DNA of 64,000 nucleotides, taken from contig CAWJSC010000010.1 in assembly GCA_963845425.1 (NCBI GenBank), positions 372,001-436,000 of the forward strand, written 5' to 3'. Each line of letters starts with the position of its first letter. Within the stretch, counting starts at the first letter, position 1. The translations under genes and the position numbers were made by a program. The notes beneath the pieces were generated by a model, which saw only the letters and a list, made by a program, of their open reading frames with translations, did no database searches and was not told the DNA's origin. Below, in pieces: positions 16,610 to 25,159 of this stretch. This DNA is from DATDAH01 sp963845425 (lineage in GTDB: Bacteria; Actinomycetota; Acidimicrobiia; Acidimicrobiales; DATDAH01).

Positions 16610-17481
16610 GGCGGGGGGCACTCCGCGCGGGGGAAGGCCGAGCGCCAGTTGCGGTACGGCCAGTTCGAGGCGAGCGGCAGGTCCCACTGGCGCTCGACGT
16701 GGCGGAGGACGGGACGGGCGAGGCGCACCGCGCCCCAAGGACAGAGATGGGTGGTGTCGACCCGGCGGACCCGCTGGGGGTTCCCGTTGGGCCCCGGCAG
16801 AAAGGCCGTCCAGCTCCCGTCCGGGCGGGCCAGGATCCGGTCCCCGGGCACGTAGGTGAGGTCGGTGGACTCCTCCGCGAGATGCCGCACCGCCCGGTTC
16901 ATGGCGATGAAGCCGCGCTGCCGGCGGGCATCGGGGACCGGGGGCATGCCGACCCAGAGGACCCTGGCCCCCTGGCTGGCGAGCAGTTCGACATAGGGGT
17001 CCAGGAGGCGTTGCCGGTAGGTCCGTTCCCAGGCCACGGACCCCAGCGGGTACTGGCCCGGCGCCCCTGTAGCCATGCCCTCCCACACCCCGATGAGCAC
17101 CACGATGACCTCGGGGTCGAAGCGGGCCAGGCGCTGCCGCCACTGCTCGCGGGTGGCGTCGTCGCGGGGGATGCTGGGCGCCTCGACCACGCGGGCCACC
17201 GTCCGCCCTCCGTCCTGGACCGCGGAGGCGATGGGAAGGGAGATGTCGGCCAGGAGCGAGTCGCCGGCCATCATCAGCCGCAACGGGTCCTCGGCGGTCG
17301 GGCGCCGTTCGTCGGTGGCCGAGGCGGTCTCCGACCCGGCCAGATCGGCGGCCGCGGCGGTCTCGGACCCGGCCAGATCGGCCGCGGCCGTGGCGTCCCG
17401 GTCGCCGGAGCCACAGCCGGTCGCCACCAGGGCGACGGCCAGCAGGCCCGAGAGCAGCGCCCAGCGCCCGCGGGCGCCCAC
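16606..17481 (-). CDS. SGNH-hydrolase lipoprotein with duplicated linker
   Basis: The protein has 291 residues from the GTG at 17481, 5 bp after the GT2 stop (an in-frame ATG at 17523 would overlap GT2). The lipobox is LVATGC. The linker holds two perfect copies of an 11-residue unit (AAADLAGSETA), then RRPTAEDPLR as in the 8374 paralogue. Block I is MMAGDSLLAD, with GVWEG in the middle and VDTTHLCPWG at the end. The catalytic Asp-x-x-His and the following Cys-Pro are conserved with the other two lipoproteins. It is probably co-transcribed with the upstream GT2. Confidence 0.75.
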   Translation of the reverse strand: MGARGRWALLSGLLAVALVATGCGSGDRDATAAADLAGSETAAAADLAGSETASATDERRPTAEDPLRLMMAGDSLLADISLPIASAVQDGGRTVARVVEAPSIPRDDATREQWRQRLARFDPEVIVVLIGVWEGMATGAPGQYPLGSVAWERTYRQRLLDPYVELLASQGARVLWVGMPPVPDARRQRGFIAMNRAVRHLAEESTDLTYVPGDRILARPDGSWTAFLPGPNGNPQRVRRVDTTHLCPWGAVRLARPVLRHVERQWDLPLASNWPYRNWRSAFPRAECPPP

Positions 17482-17486
17482 GGGGC

Positions 17487-18188
17487 TCAACGGCCCAGCA
17501 ATCGGATGCGGAGCAGGATCCACAGGGCGTCCACGCCGTCGAGCCAGGTGATCTTCTTGCCCTCCTCACGGCTGCGGGCCTTGTAGCTGATCGGGACCTC
17601 GTAGATCCGCTCGCCGCGTCGGAGGAGCCCGCCGGTGACCTCGGCCTCGATCCCGAAGCCCGAGGCCTTGAAGTCGATGTCCCGCCAGAGCTCGGTCGGG
17701 GCCAGCTTGAGGCAGGTCTCCACGTCGGACAGCCACGCGTTGTAGAGCAGGCTGGCCCAGAAGGCGACCAGCTTGTTGCCCATGACGTACCAGAACGAAT
17801 AGGCCGCGTTGCTGCCGAAGGAGCGGGTGCCGTAGACCACCCGGGCGTCCTCGTGCAGGACCGGCTGCAGGAGGCCGACGAAGTCGGCGGGGTCGTACTC
17901 GAGGTCGGCATCGAGGATCGTGAGCAGGTCCCCCGTGGCCTCGGCGAAGCCCCGCCGGAGGGCCGCGCCCTTTCCCTGATTGGGTTCCTGGCGGAAGCAG
18001 CGGATGCCGTCGTCGGCGGCGACCAGGTCCTCGATCAGGGCCATGCAGCCGTCGGTGGAGCCGTCGTCCACGATCACGATCTCGCGCGCGACCGGGAGGT
18101 CCACGGCCAGGAGGCGCTCGAGCGCGTTCCGGAGCGTGGCCGCCTCGTTGTAGACGGGCATCACGATGGTAAGGGACTGGGGCGTCAT
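17487..18188 (-). CDS. GT2 glycosyltransferase, polyprenyl-phosphate sugar type
   Basis: The 233-residue protein starts at the ATG at 18188. Motifs are LTIVMPVYNEAATLRNAL, IVIVDDGSTDG, NQGKGAALRRGF and ILDADLEYDP (DxD-like metal site), then GFGIEAEVTGGLLRRG and the basic YKARSREEGKKI segment. This matches GT2 enzymes that glycosylate polyprenyl phosphate (DPM1/GtrB-like, without the extra membrane domain). The extended frame to 18494 is a shadow. It diverges from the GT4 gene across a region of about 135 bp that contains a -10 candidate for that gene. Confidence 0.85.
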   Translation of the reverse strand: MTPQSLTIVMPVYNEAATLRNALERLLAVDLPVAREIVIVDDGSTDGCMALIEDLVAADDGIRCFRQEPNQGKGAALRRGFAEATGDLLTILDADLEYDPADFVGLLQPVLHEDARVVYGTRSFGSNAAYSFWYVMGNKLVAFWASLLYNAWLSDVETCLKLAPTELWRDIDFKASGFGIEAEVTGGLLRRGERIYEVPISYKARSREEGKKITWLDGVDALWILLRIRLLGR

Positions 18189-18256
18189 GAAAGGCTCACC
18201 GGCTCCATCGGTCAGAAGGCGCCGGGACGAAGGGGTGACGTCCAGCGCGAGGCAAT

Positions 18257-18262
18257 TAGCAT
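18257..18262 (+). promoter_or_regulatory. -10 hexamer TAGCAT upstream of GT4 gene
   Basis: TAGCAT in an AT-rich patch (CAATTAGCATAC) predicts transcription from about 18269. That lies downstream of the standard in-frame start codons of the GT4 gene (18166, 18187, 18235), so it bears on the real start of that gene. Confidence 0.4.
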
Positions 18263-18324
18263 ACGGAGGCCGTGCGCCCTGGCCGCTCACTGCGCCCCGC
18301 CCCTCGCATGCTCTGGAGGCTCCC

Positions 18325-19491
18325 ATCGACACCGAAAGCCGGGCCAAGCTCGGCGACCTCGCGGCGTCCTCCGGCCTCCGGCGGATCCACCTCCTCGCCT
18401 GGCGTGACCTCAGCGATGTCGAGGCCGGTGGCTCCGAGGTGCACGCCGCGGAGATCGCGCGGCTGTGGGCCGAGGCCGGGATCGAGGTCACCATGCGGAC
18501 CTCCTACGCCCAGGGGCACCCGCCCGACGGGATGCGCGACGGCTACCGGGTCATCCGCCGGGCCGGTCGCTACCTGGTGTTCCCCCGGGCCGCACTGGCC
18601 GAAGCCGCCGGCCGCCACGGTCCCCGGGACGGCCTGGTCGAGATCTGGAACGGCATGCCCTTCCTCTCCCCGCTCTGGTGCCGCGGCCCCCGTGTCGCCT
18701 GGCTGCACCACGTCCACGGCGCCATGTGGAAGATGGTCCTGCCGCCGAACCTGGCCGGCGTGGGGGAGTTCGTCGAGTCCCGCCTGGCGCCGCCGTTCTA
18801 CCGCCGGACCCGGGTGATCACCCTCTCGGAGTCCTCCAAACGGGAGATGGTCGAGAAGCTGGGGTTCCGACCACAGCGGGTCGAGGTGGTCCCCCCGGGG
18901 ATCGACCCCCGGTTCCAGCCCGGCGGCGAGCGCAGCGCCGAACCCCTGGTCGTGGCCGTGGGCCGTCTGGTCCCCGTCAAGCACGTCGACGTGCTCATCC
19001 GCACCATGCAGCGGGTGCGGGAACAGGTGCCGACCGCCCGCCTGACCGTTGTCGGAGAGGGCTTCGAACGTCCGCACCTCGACGCGCTGGTCCGGGACCT
19101 CGACGCGGACAGCTGGGTCGACTTCGCCGGCCGGGTCGACGACGAGGGCCTGGTCGACCTCTACCGTCGGGCGTGGGTGGTGGCCAGCGCCTCCAGCCAC
19201 GAGGGCTGGGGCATGACCCTCACCGAGGCGGCGGCGTGTGGCACGCCGGCGGTCGCCACCCGGATCTCCGGCCACGTGGACGCCGTGGAGGACGGTCTCG
19301 GCGGCCTGCTGGCCGACGACGAGCGGGAGCTGGCCCTGCACCTCGGTGCCGTGCTGAGCGACGGGTCGCTGCGCACCCGCCTCGGCGAGGGCGCCCGGTC
19401 CCGGGCCGCCACCCTGACCTGGGAGGCCACCGCCCTCCAGACGCTGCGGGCCCTGGCCGACGAGGCCCGGCGCCACCGCGCCCACCCGTGA
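18325..19491 (+). CDS. GT4 glycosyltransferase; start probably ATC
   Basis: The protein is a GT-B fold glycosyltransferase: RRIHLLAWRDLSDVEAGGSE at the N-terminus (nucleotide loop), VVPPGIDPRF, VVAVGRLVPVKHVDVLI, LTVVGEGFERPHL and the donor-binding ASSHEGWGMTLTEAAACGTP near residue 290. The conserved domain begins just after ATC GAC ACC GAA. A GGAGG at 18315 lies 5 nt before that ATC. The only standard in-frame starts lie upstream of the predicted transcription start or inside the GT2 gene. If ATC is wrong, GTG 18235 is the best standard choice. It overlaps the next gene by 4 bp. Confidence 0.8.
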   Translation: MDTESRAKLGDLAASSGLRRIHLLAWRDLSDVEAGGSEVHAAEIARLWAEAGIEVTMRTSYAQGHPPDGMRDGYRVIRRAGRYLVFPRAALAEAAGRHGPRDGLVEIWNGMPFLSPLWCRGPRVAWLHHVHGAMWKMVLPPNLAGVGEFVESRLAPPFYRRTRVITLSESSKREMVEKLGFRPQRVEVVPPGIDPRFQPGGERSAEPLVVAVGRLVPVKHVDVLIRTMQRVREQVPTARLTVVGEGFERPHLDALVRDLDADSWVDFAGRVDDEGLVDLYRRAWVVASASSHEGWGMTLTEAAACGTPAVATRISGHVDAVEDGLGGLLADDERELALHLGAVLSDGSLRTRLGEGARSRAATLTWEATALQTLRALADEARRHRAHP

Positions 19492-20168
19492 CCGTGTCCG
19501 CTCCCCCTGTCGTCCTCGTCCACGGTTTCGCCGGCTCAGGTCGCCTCACCTGGGGCGAGACCGGCTGGGTCGAGCTCCTGGCCGACGAGGGACGCACCGC
19601 CACGGCGGTCGACCTGCTCGGCCACGGCGACGCCCCCAAGCCTCACGACCCCGAGCCCTACGGGGCAATGGCCGAGTACCTGGCCGGCCTGCTCCCCGAC
19701 GAGGCGGTGGACGCCATAGGGTTCTCCCTCGGTGCGGCGACGCTCCTGCAGGTTGCGCTGGCCGACACCTCCCGGTTCCGCCGCCTCGTCCTGGCCGGTA
19801 TCGGCGACGACAACTTCGACCCGCCGGATGCCGAGCCGGTCGCCGCCATGATCGAGGCGGGTGGCGACCTGCCCGAGTCCCCCTGGCTGCGCCACCTGGT
19901 GGACCTCGCGTCCTCCCCGGGGACGGACCGAGAGGCCTTCGTGGCCTGCCTTCGCCGGCCCCGGACGCCGCTCACCGAGGCCGCGCTGGCCGCGGTGGAC
20001 ATCCCGGTCCTGCTCGTGCTGGGTGACCGCGACCACGTGGCCCGCCCCGACCGCCTGCTCGCCGCGCTCCCGGATGCCCGGCTCGAGATCCTGCGGGGCG
20101 TTGACCACGCTCGGACCCCCGGCTCGATGGGCCTCCTCGACGCCGCCCTGGGGTTCATCGCCGACTGA
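19488..20168 (+). CDS. Alpha/beta hydrolase
   Basis: The 226-residue protein starts at a GTG inside the GT4 stop (GTGA). It shows VVLVHGFAGSG (oxyanion region), DLLGHGDAPKP, nucleophile elbow IGFSLGAAT (Gly-Phe-Ser-Leu-Gly), LVLGDRDHVARPD (Asp) and RGVDHARTPG (His). This is a complete Ser-His-Asp set of the MenH/esterase type. The close link to GT4 suggests a role in envelope-lipid or glycolipid handling, but the substrate is not evident. Confidence 0.8.
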   Translation: MTVSAPPVVLVHGFAGSGRLTWGETGWVELLADEGRTATAVDLLGHGDAPKPHDPEPYGAMAEYLAGLLPDEAVDAIGFSLGAATLLQVALADTSRFRRLVLAGIGDDNFDPPDAEPVAAMIEAGGDLPESPWLRHLVDLASSPGTDREAFVACLRRPRTPLTEAALAAVDIPVLLVLGDRDHVARPDRLLAALPDARLEILRGVDHARTPGSMGLLDAALGFIAD

Positions 20169-20259
20169 TCCCGCGCTCAACGTCGGGCGCCTACGGCCGA
20201 CGGTGAACCCAGCGGTTCAGGCGGGCGCTGAAGCCCACCGGCCGGTGGAGGGTGGACCC

Positions 20260-21933
20260 ATGCGGTTGACCGACGACGGGGCGCGACGGCCGGGGCTGAC
20301 CCCTGCGCCCGAGGATCCCGGCAAGGCTCGGGATCTTCTCGTGGTCGTCGCCGTGTGTGCCGCCGTGGCCCTGGTGTTGTCCGCCACCGACGGCGTGGCC
20401 CGCGTCTACGCGGTCCTCGCCCAGCGCAACGCCACCGCCCTGCTCGTCGTCCTGGTCCTGATCCCCGTGGGGGTGTCGGTGTTCGCCTTCCGGCGTTTCC
20501 AGGCGGCCGAGGAGGCCTGGAAGGAGACGGCGCGGTTGTCCATGCGGGACGCGCTCACCGGGCTGGCCACACGACGGTTCCTCACCGATCACTTCGAGGA
20601 GATCGTGCGCCGGGTCCAGCGCCACGGCGGCCGGGTCGGCGTCCTGTTCTGTGATCTGGACAAGTTCAAGCTCATCAACGACACCTACGGCCACGAGATG
20701 GGCGACCGGGTGATGGTCAAGGTGGCCGAGCGGTTGTGCGGGATCATCGGCGACGACGACATCCTGATCCGCTACGGCGGTGACGAGTTCGTGGTCCTGA
20801 GCCCCGACGTCGCCACGGGGTCCGCGGCTGAGCGGACCGCCCGCCGCCTCATCGAGGCGCTGGACGAGCCCTTCGCCGTGGGCGAGGACAAGATCAAGCT
20901 CTCGGTCAGCGTCGGGGTCGCCCTCTCCGAGGAGCACGGCACCGAGCCCGACGACGTCCTCCGGGACGCCGATGCCGCCATGTACAAGGCCAAGGCCATG
21001 GGCGGTGGCGGCCAGGTGGCGCTCTACGACCGCTCGATGGCCAGCCGCATCACGCCGTCGACCGCCGAGCGCCGCCTGCGGACCGCACTGGCCGAGGAGC
21101 AGTTCCGTCTCTACTACCAGCCGATCGTCTCCCTCGAGAGCCAGAGCATGCTCAAGGTCGAGGCCCTCATCCGCTGGGCGGACCCGGACCGGGGCATCGT
21201 CAGCCCGAATGAGTTCATCCCCGCGCTGGAGAACACCGGCCTCATCGTCCCCGTGGGCAGCTGGGTCCTCGAACAGGCGTGCCGCCAGGCCCACGAGTGG
21301 GCCGTCACCCACACCCACCAGCCCCCGTTGATGGTCACGGTCAACGTCTCGGCCCGCCAGATCTCCCAAGCCGACTTCTGCGAGGTCCTGCGTCGGGCGC
21401 TGGACAAGACGGGTGTGGACCCGGCGACCATCTGCCTGGAGATCACCGAGGGCGCGGTGATGGCCGACATCGACGCCGCGTGGGCGATGCTGCGCCAGGC
21501 CAAGGCCCTCGGCGTCTACCTCGCCCTGGACGACTTCGGGACGGGCTTCTCGTCGCTCAGCTTCCTCCGCCAGTTCCGCCCCGACATCGTCAAGATCGAC
21601 AAGTCCTTCGTCGACGGCCTCGGCCAGAGCCGTGAGGACACGACGATCATCGAGCACGTGGTGGGCATGGCCCGCGGCCTGGGGATGGTCACCGTCGCCG
21701 AGGGCGTCGAGACGGCCGACCAGGTGCGCTACCTGCGCGGCCTGACGTGCCACATGGCCCAGGGGTTCTACTACAGCAAGCCGCAGCCGCCGGCGGTGAT
21801 CGACCGCATCCTGGCCCAGTCCCCGACCGAGGGCTGGCGATCGGACCGGGTGGCCGATCAGGCGGCCCGGGCGCCCGTCGCACCGGCGATCACGCCGACG
21901 ATGCGCACCACCACCACGGCGTCCGCATACTGA
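20260..21933 (+). CDS. Membrane GGDEF-EAL protein (c-di-GMP synthesis and breakdown)
   Basis: The protein has 557 residues from the ATG at 20260, preceded by GGAGGG. Two membrane helices (about residues 26-45 and 60-75) are followed by a GGDEF domain with the intact RYGGDEF site near residue 172 and an EAL domain with EALIRW, NVSARQ, CLEITEG, LDDFGTGFSS and AEGVET. Both catalytic centres look intact, so it may make and degrade cyclic di-GMP. The lack of an extra sensor domain points to a membrane or partner input. It ends in TGATCA, where its stop abuts the converging MBL gene. Confidence 0.9.
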   Translation: MRLTDDGARRPGLTPAPEDPGKARDLLVVVAVCAAVALVLSATDGVARVYAVLAQRNATALLVVLVLIPVGVSVFAFRRFQAAEEAWKETARLSMRDALTGLATRRFLTDHFEEIVRRVQRHGGRVGVLFCDLDKFKLINDTYGHEMGDRVMVKVAERLCGIIGDDDILIRYGGDEFVVLSPDVATGSAAERTARRLIEALDEPFAVGEDKIKLSVSVGVALSEEHGTEPDDVLRDADAAMYKAKAMGGGGQVALYDRSMASRITPSTAERRLRTALAEEQFRLYYQPIVSLESQSMLKVEALIRWADPDRGIVSPNEFIPALENTGLIVPVGSWVLEQACRQAHEWAVTHTHQPPLMVTVNVSARQISQADFCEVLRRALDKTGVDPATICLEITEGAVMADIDAAWAMLRQAKALGVYLALDDFGTGFSSLSFLRQFRPDIVKIDKSFVDGLGQSREDTTIIEHVVGMARGLGMVTVAEGVETADQVRYLRGLTCHMAQGFYYSKPQPPAVIDRILAQSPTEGWRSDRVADQAARAPVAPAITPTMRTTTTASAY

Positions 21934-23361
21934 TCAGACGGCGTCGGCCGTCTCCGACGCGGTCGGCGCGGCGAAGCCCTCCGAGAGGCGCTCCAGCGGC
22001 GATCCGCTCCCCCGGAACACCCCCAGGGAGTCGATGGCCTCCCGCCGCCGGCGCCACGCCGCCTCGAGGAACCGTCTCGACGCCAGGTTCCGGGCGGGGA
22101 GGTAGCCGATCTCCCAGATCATCAGCAGGCCCCAGAAGGCCAGGTCCTCGTTGACGCCCCCGGGCCGCAGGGCGACCCGGATCCGCATGGACCCGTGCAC
22201 GAAGTGCAGAATGCGCTTGTCGATGGCGTCGGCCAGCACACCGGGCGCCACCCGGATCAGGTCGGCTCGGTCCGCCGGCGGGGTGGCTTGGCGCCACACC
22301 CGGCGCCGACGCCCGTCGACCACCCAGTAGGGCAGGTCGCCGATTGGTACCTCGAAGACGATGGGCCGCTTGAGCAACACCCGCAGGGCCGGACGGGGCA
22401 CGCCCCGGAGGAACCCGGTCAGGTAGGCCTCGAAGGCGCTCCACTCGAGGGGCCGCCCCGCCTCCTCGGCGGCGGTGGCCGCCAGAGCGGGGGCGACCTC
22501 GGCGGCCATCGCGGTCATGCGGGCGAGGCGGTCGTCCCACCAACGGGTGCCGGCCACCTCGAAGCCCTCCTCGTCGGACCAGACGTCACCGGGGCTCATG
22601 GCCACCAGGCCGGTGTCCGCCAGCCCATCGGCCCGGTCGAAGGCCTCCCGGACCTCGTCGGGGGTGATCATCTCGGCGTTCATGGCCCAGGACTCGGGGT
22701 GCAGGAAGGCCACCATGTTGGCGAAGGGCACCGCGTAGCGGGGCTGGAGCGTGCGACAGGCGTCCACGAACTCCTCGAGGTAGGTCTGCCGCTTCAGCAA
22801 CGTCAGGTCCGCGGGGTCCTCCGCCTCGTAGAGGTGAGGGTAGGACTGGGCCCAGGAGTGGGTCTTCAGCAGGAAGGTCACCGGGCCGAAGTCCTCCGCG
22901 ATCTGGCGCAGGGCCCGGCCGCGGATCTTGCAGTCGTTCAGGTCGGCCAGGACCGTGCTGCCGTCGGCCACGACGAAGGCGGTGTCGTCGAAGCCGTACT
23001 GGTAGGAGGCCACCCGCACCCCGGGGGCCAGCTCCCGCACCTCGCCGTGGGGCAGCTCGGTCACGTTCCGGAAGCCCAGCTCCCGCACCTCGCCCGCCAT
23101 GACGTCCACGCCGAAACGGGCGCAGAGGACCTCCGCCTCCTTGTCGATCCGGCGCATCGACGGGTAGTGGAAGTGGTCGAAGTGGTGGTGGGTCAGGTAG
23201 AGGTAGTCCGGCGAGAGCAGCTCGGGGGTCGGGTCCGCGTCCGCCGGGAAGTGCCACCAGGACCGCCAGTAGCAGGACCCGGTGAGCCAGGGGTCCACCA
23301 GGATGGTCGGCCCCGAGGTCTCGATCCGCAGGCAGGCATGGCCGATGACGGTGAACCGCAC
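21934..23361 (-). CDS. MBL-fold metallo-hydrolase, two-domain, UlaG/CMAH-like
   Basis: The 475-residue protein has an N-terminal metallo-beta-lactamase domain: GHACLRIET, ILVDPWLTG, then YLTHHHFDHFHYP (metal HxHxDH) near residue 58, ADLNDCKI and FLLKTHSWAQ. The second half (about residues 270-475) is a separate domain without a recognised motif. It contains YWVVDGRRRRVW and HGSMRIRV. The layout recalls CMP-sialic-acid hydroxylase-like MBL proteins lacking the Rieske domain, though this is uncertain. It follows the Gfo/Idh and SDR genes by 30 bp in one leftward operon. Confidence 0.7.
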   Translation of the reverse strand: MRFTVIGHACLRIETSGPTILVDPWLTGSCYWRSWWHFPADADPTPELLSPDYLYLTHHHFDHFHYPSMRRIDKEAEVLCARFGVDVMAGEVRELGFRNVTELPHGEVRELAPGVRVASYQYGFDDTAFVVADGSTVLADLNDCKIRGRALRQIAEDFGPVTFLLKTHSWAQSYPHLYEAEDPADLTLLKRQTYLEEFVDACRTLQPRYAVPFANMVAFLHPESWAMNAEMITPDEVREAFDRADGLADTGLVAMSPGDVWSDEEGFEVAGTRWWDDRLARMTAMAAEVAPALAATAAEEAGRPLEWSAFEAYLTGFLRGVPRPALRVLLKRPIVFEVPIGDLPYWVVDGRRRRVWRQATPPADRADLIRVAPGVLADAIDKRILHFVHGSMRIRVALRPGGVNEDLAFWGLLMIWEIGYLPARNLASRRFLEAAWRRRREAIDSLGVFRGSGSPLERLSEGFAAPTASETADAV

Positions 23362-23391
23362 GGGGGGCAGGCTACGGAGGTCGGGGCGGGC

Positions 23392-24411
23392 TCAGGGACG
23401 GATCGGGGTGCCGTCGGCGGCGGCCGAGCGGTAGACCGCGTCGACCACGACATGGGCCCGCAGGGCCTCGGCGACGGTGGGCGACGCCGGGTGGCCCTCG
23501 GCCACGGCGGCCAGGAACTCACCGTCGGGGTTGCCGCCGTCGGGCAGCGGCGGATCCAGCGCCGCCAGGAGCTCGGCCCCCTCCAGCACCTGCTCCCCCG
23601 CGCCCGTGAGCGTCCAACGCACCGGACCGAACCAATCGCCCTCGACGACCAGGTGGAGGCGCTCACACAGGATCTCCACGTGGCGGAGGCTGGGCCGCTC
23701 CAGCACGTCGTGCCACACCGAGACCATCGAGCCGACCGCGCCGGAGGCGAACGAGAAGCTGGCCGTGGCCGCGTCCTCGATGCCCTCGATGCCGTGGAAC
23801 TCCCGGGTCCAGGCACTGACCCGGTCGACGGGACCGAGGAGCCACTCCAGCAGGTCCACGTCGTGGATCGAGTGCTCGATGACGGTGCCGGCTCCGGCCT
23901 TGTCGGGGTCCGCCCGCCAGTCAGAGCCGTACATCCCCTGGGTGGGGATGAACTGGTCGTCCCGCAGGACCACCGCCATGACCCGGCCCGCCGCGGGGTC
24001 GGCGAGGAGTTGGCGGGCCAGGGTGAAGGCCGGCGACCGCCGCAGCACCAGGCCGACCTGGTTGGTGACGCCGGCCCCCTCGACCAGTTCGCACAGGGCC
24101 CGGGCCTGGTCCAGGTCGGGGGCCAGGGGCTTCTCACAGAACACCGCCTTGCCCGCGGCGACGGCCGCGGCCACGGCGTCGTGGTGGGCCGAGGTCCAGG
24201 TGCAGACGAAGACGGCGTCGACCCGCTGGGTCAGGTCCTCGATCGACCCGGCCACCTCGGCTCCGGTGGCGGCGGCGAAGGTCGCGACCCGTTCGGCGTC
24301 GGCGTCGTACACGGCGACGATCGCGCTGGGCGTCGTGGCCCCCTGGAGCATGAGCTGGTGGAACCGGGCGATGAACCCGGTGCCGACGAAGCCGACGCGG
24401 ACCGGCGTCAC
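23392..24411 (-). CDS. Gfo/Idh/MocA-family oxidoreductase
   Basis: The 339-residue protein starts at a GTG that overlaps the SDR stop. The N-terminal Rossmann domain reads VRVGFVGTGFIARFH. FCEKPLAPD is the family EKP motif near residue 94. HSIHDVDLLEWLLG supplies the catalytic-region histidine and Asp of the C-terminal domain. These enzymes oxidise or reduce sugars and inositols with NAD(P). Together with the SDR and MBL genes it forms a sugar-modification or degradation operon of unknown substrate. Confidence 0.85.
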   Translation of the reverse strand: MTPVRVGFVGTGFIARFHQLMLQGATTPSAIVAVYDADAERVATFAAATGAEVAGSIEDLTQRVDAVFVCTWTSAHHDAVAAAVAAGKAVFCEKPLAPDLDQARALCELVEGAGVTNQVGLVLRRSPAFTLARQLLADPAAGRVMAVVLRDDQFIPTQGMYGSDWRADPDKAGAGTVIEHSIHDVDLLEWLLGPVDRVSAWTREFHGIEGIEDAATASFSFASGAVGSMVSVWHDVLERPSLRHVEILCERLHLVVEGDWFGPVRWTLTGAGEQVLEGAELLAALDPPLPDGGNPDGEFLAAVAEGHPASPTVAEALRAHVVVDAVYRSAAADGTPIRP

Positions 24412-25148
24412 GTGTTCTGCACGGTCAGTCCGCCGTCCACGCTGAGCACCGCTCCGTTGATGTACGAGGCGCCGGGTAGGACCAGTGCCCAGATGGCGTG
24501 GGCCACCTCGGCGGGCTCGCCGTAGCGCCCCGCCGGGACCCGGCGACGGGCGAACTTGGCCTTGGCCTCGTCGGGTATGGCCTGGGTCATGCCGGTGCGT
24601 ATGGGACCGGGGCACACCGCGTTGACGGTCACGCCGGAGCGTCCCAGCTCGACGGCCAGGCCCCGGGTCAGGCCGACCACGCCGTGCTTACTGGCCGTGT
24701 AGGCGGAGATGTAGGCCGTGGCCCCGAGGGCCTCGCTGGAGGCCACGTTCACGATGCGCCCGTCACCGTTGCGCCGCAGGTCGTCTACGCAGGCCCGGGC
24801 CAGGCGGGCACCGGCGGTCAGGTTCACCTCGAGGGTCAGGGCCCACGACTCGTCGAAGTCGTCCCCGTCGATGGCGGCCGGGAGCGATACGCCGGCGCAG
24901 TTCACCAGGATGTCGACGGGTCCCAACCGGTCACGGACCTCGGCCACGACGCGGCCGGCGGCACCCGCCTCAGCGAGGTCGACCGTCCAGGCCGCACCGT
25001 TCTCGGGGACGGTCGGTTCGACCCGGTCCAGGGCTGCCACGGTGGCACCGTCCCCGGCCAGCAGAGCGGCGGTGGCCCGCCCGATGCCGCTGGCCGCCCC
25101 GGTCACGATCGCGACGCGACCGGCCACGGATCGAGGTCCCGGGGACAT
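24408..25148 (-). CDS. Short-chain dehydrogenase/reductase
   Basis: The 246-residue protein has a classical SDR signature: VAIVTGAASGIGRA (TGxxxGIG), LVNCAGVS (NAG variant), VNVASSEAL (catalytic Ser region) and YTASKHG (Tyr-x-x-x-Lys), followed by NAVCPGPIRTGM. It is preceded at 6 nt by TAAGGT, giving a leaderless start. The gene heads the SDR / Gfo-Idh / MBL operon and diverges from the 85-residue membrane protein with only 11 bp between the start codons. Confidence 0.88.
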   Translation of the reverse strand: MSPGPRSVAGRVAIVTGAASGIGRATAALLAGDGATVAALDRVEPTVPENGAAWTVDLAEAGAAGRVVAEVRDRLGPVDILVNCAGVSLPAAIDGDDFDESWALTLEVNLTAGARLARACVDDLRRNGDGRIVNVASSEALGATAYISAYTASKHGVVGLTRGLAVELGRSGVTVNAVCPGPIRTGMTQAIPDEAKAKFARRRVPAGRYGEPAEVAHAIWALVLPGASYINGAVLSVDGGLTVQNT

Positions 25149-25159
25149 ACTGGGACCTT
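25147..25159. promoter_or_regulatory. Overlapping divergent leaderless promoters
   Basis: On the minus strand TAAGGT (25155-25160) lies exactly 6 nt before the SDR ATG at 25148. On the plus strand CATACT (25146-25151) lies 8 nt before the ATG at 25160. Each -10 element overlaps the other gene's start codon. Confidence 0.5.

Noticed and set aside
15641..17911. 756-aa minus-strand frame
   Set aside because: It overlaps the AlgX-like gene and the true SGNH and GT2 frames, and its sequence is low complexity.
18272..18817. GTG-started frame directly after GGAGG at 18267
   Set aside because: It has a fair start signal, but the protein is Ser/Pro/Arg-rich and out of frame with the GT4 motifs that occupy the same DNA.
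22195..24525. 776-aa open frame on the plus strand
   Set aside because: It is antisense to the MBL and Gfo/Idh genes, whose motifs are complete. No fold signature was seen.
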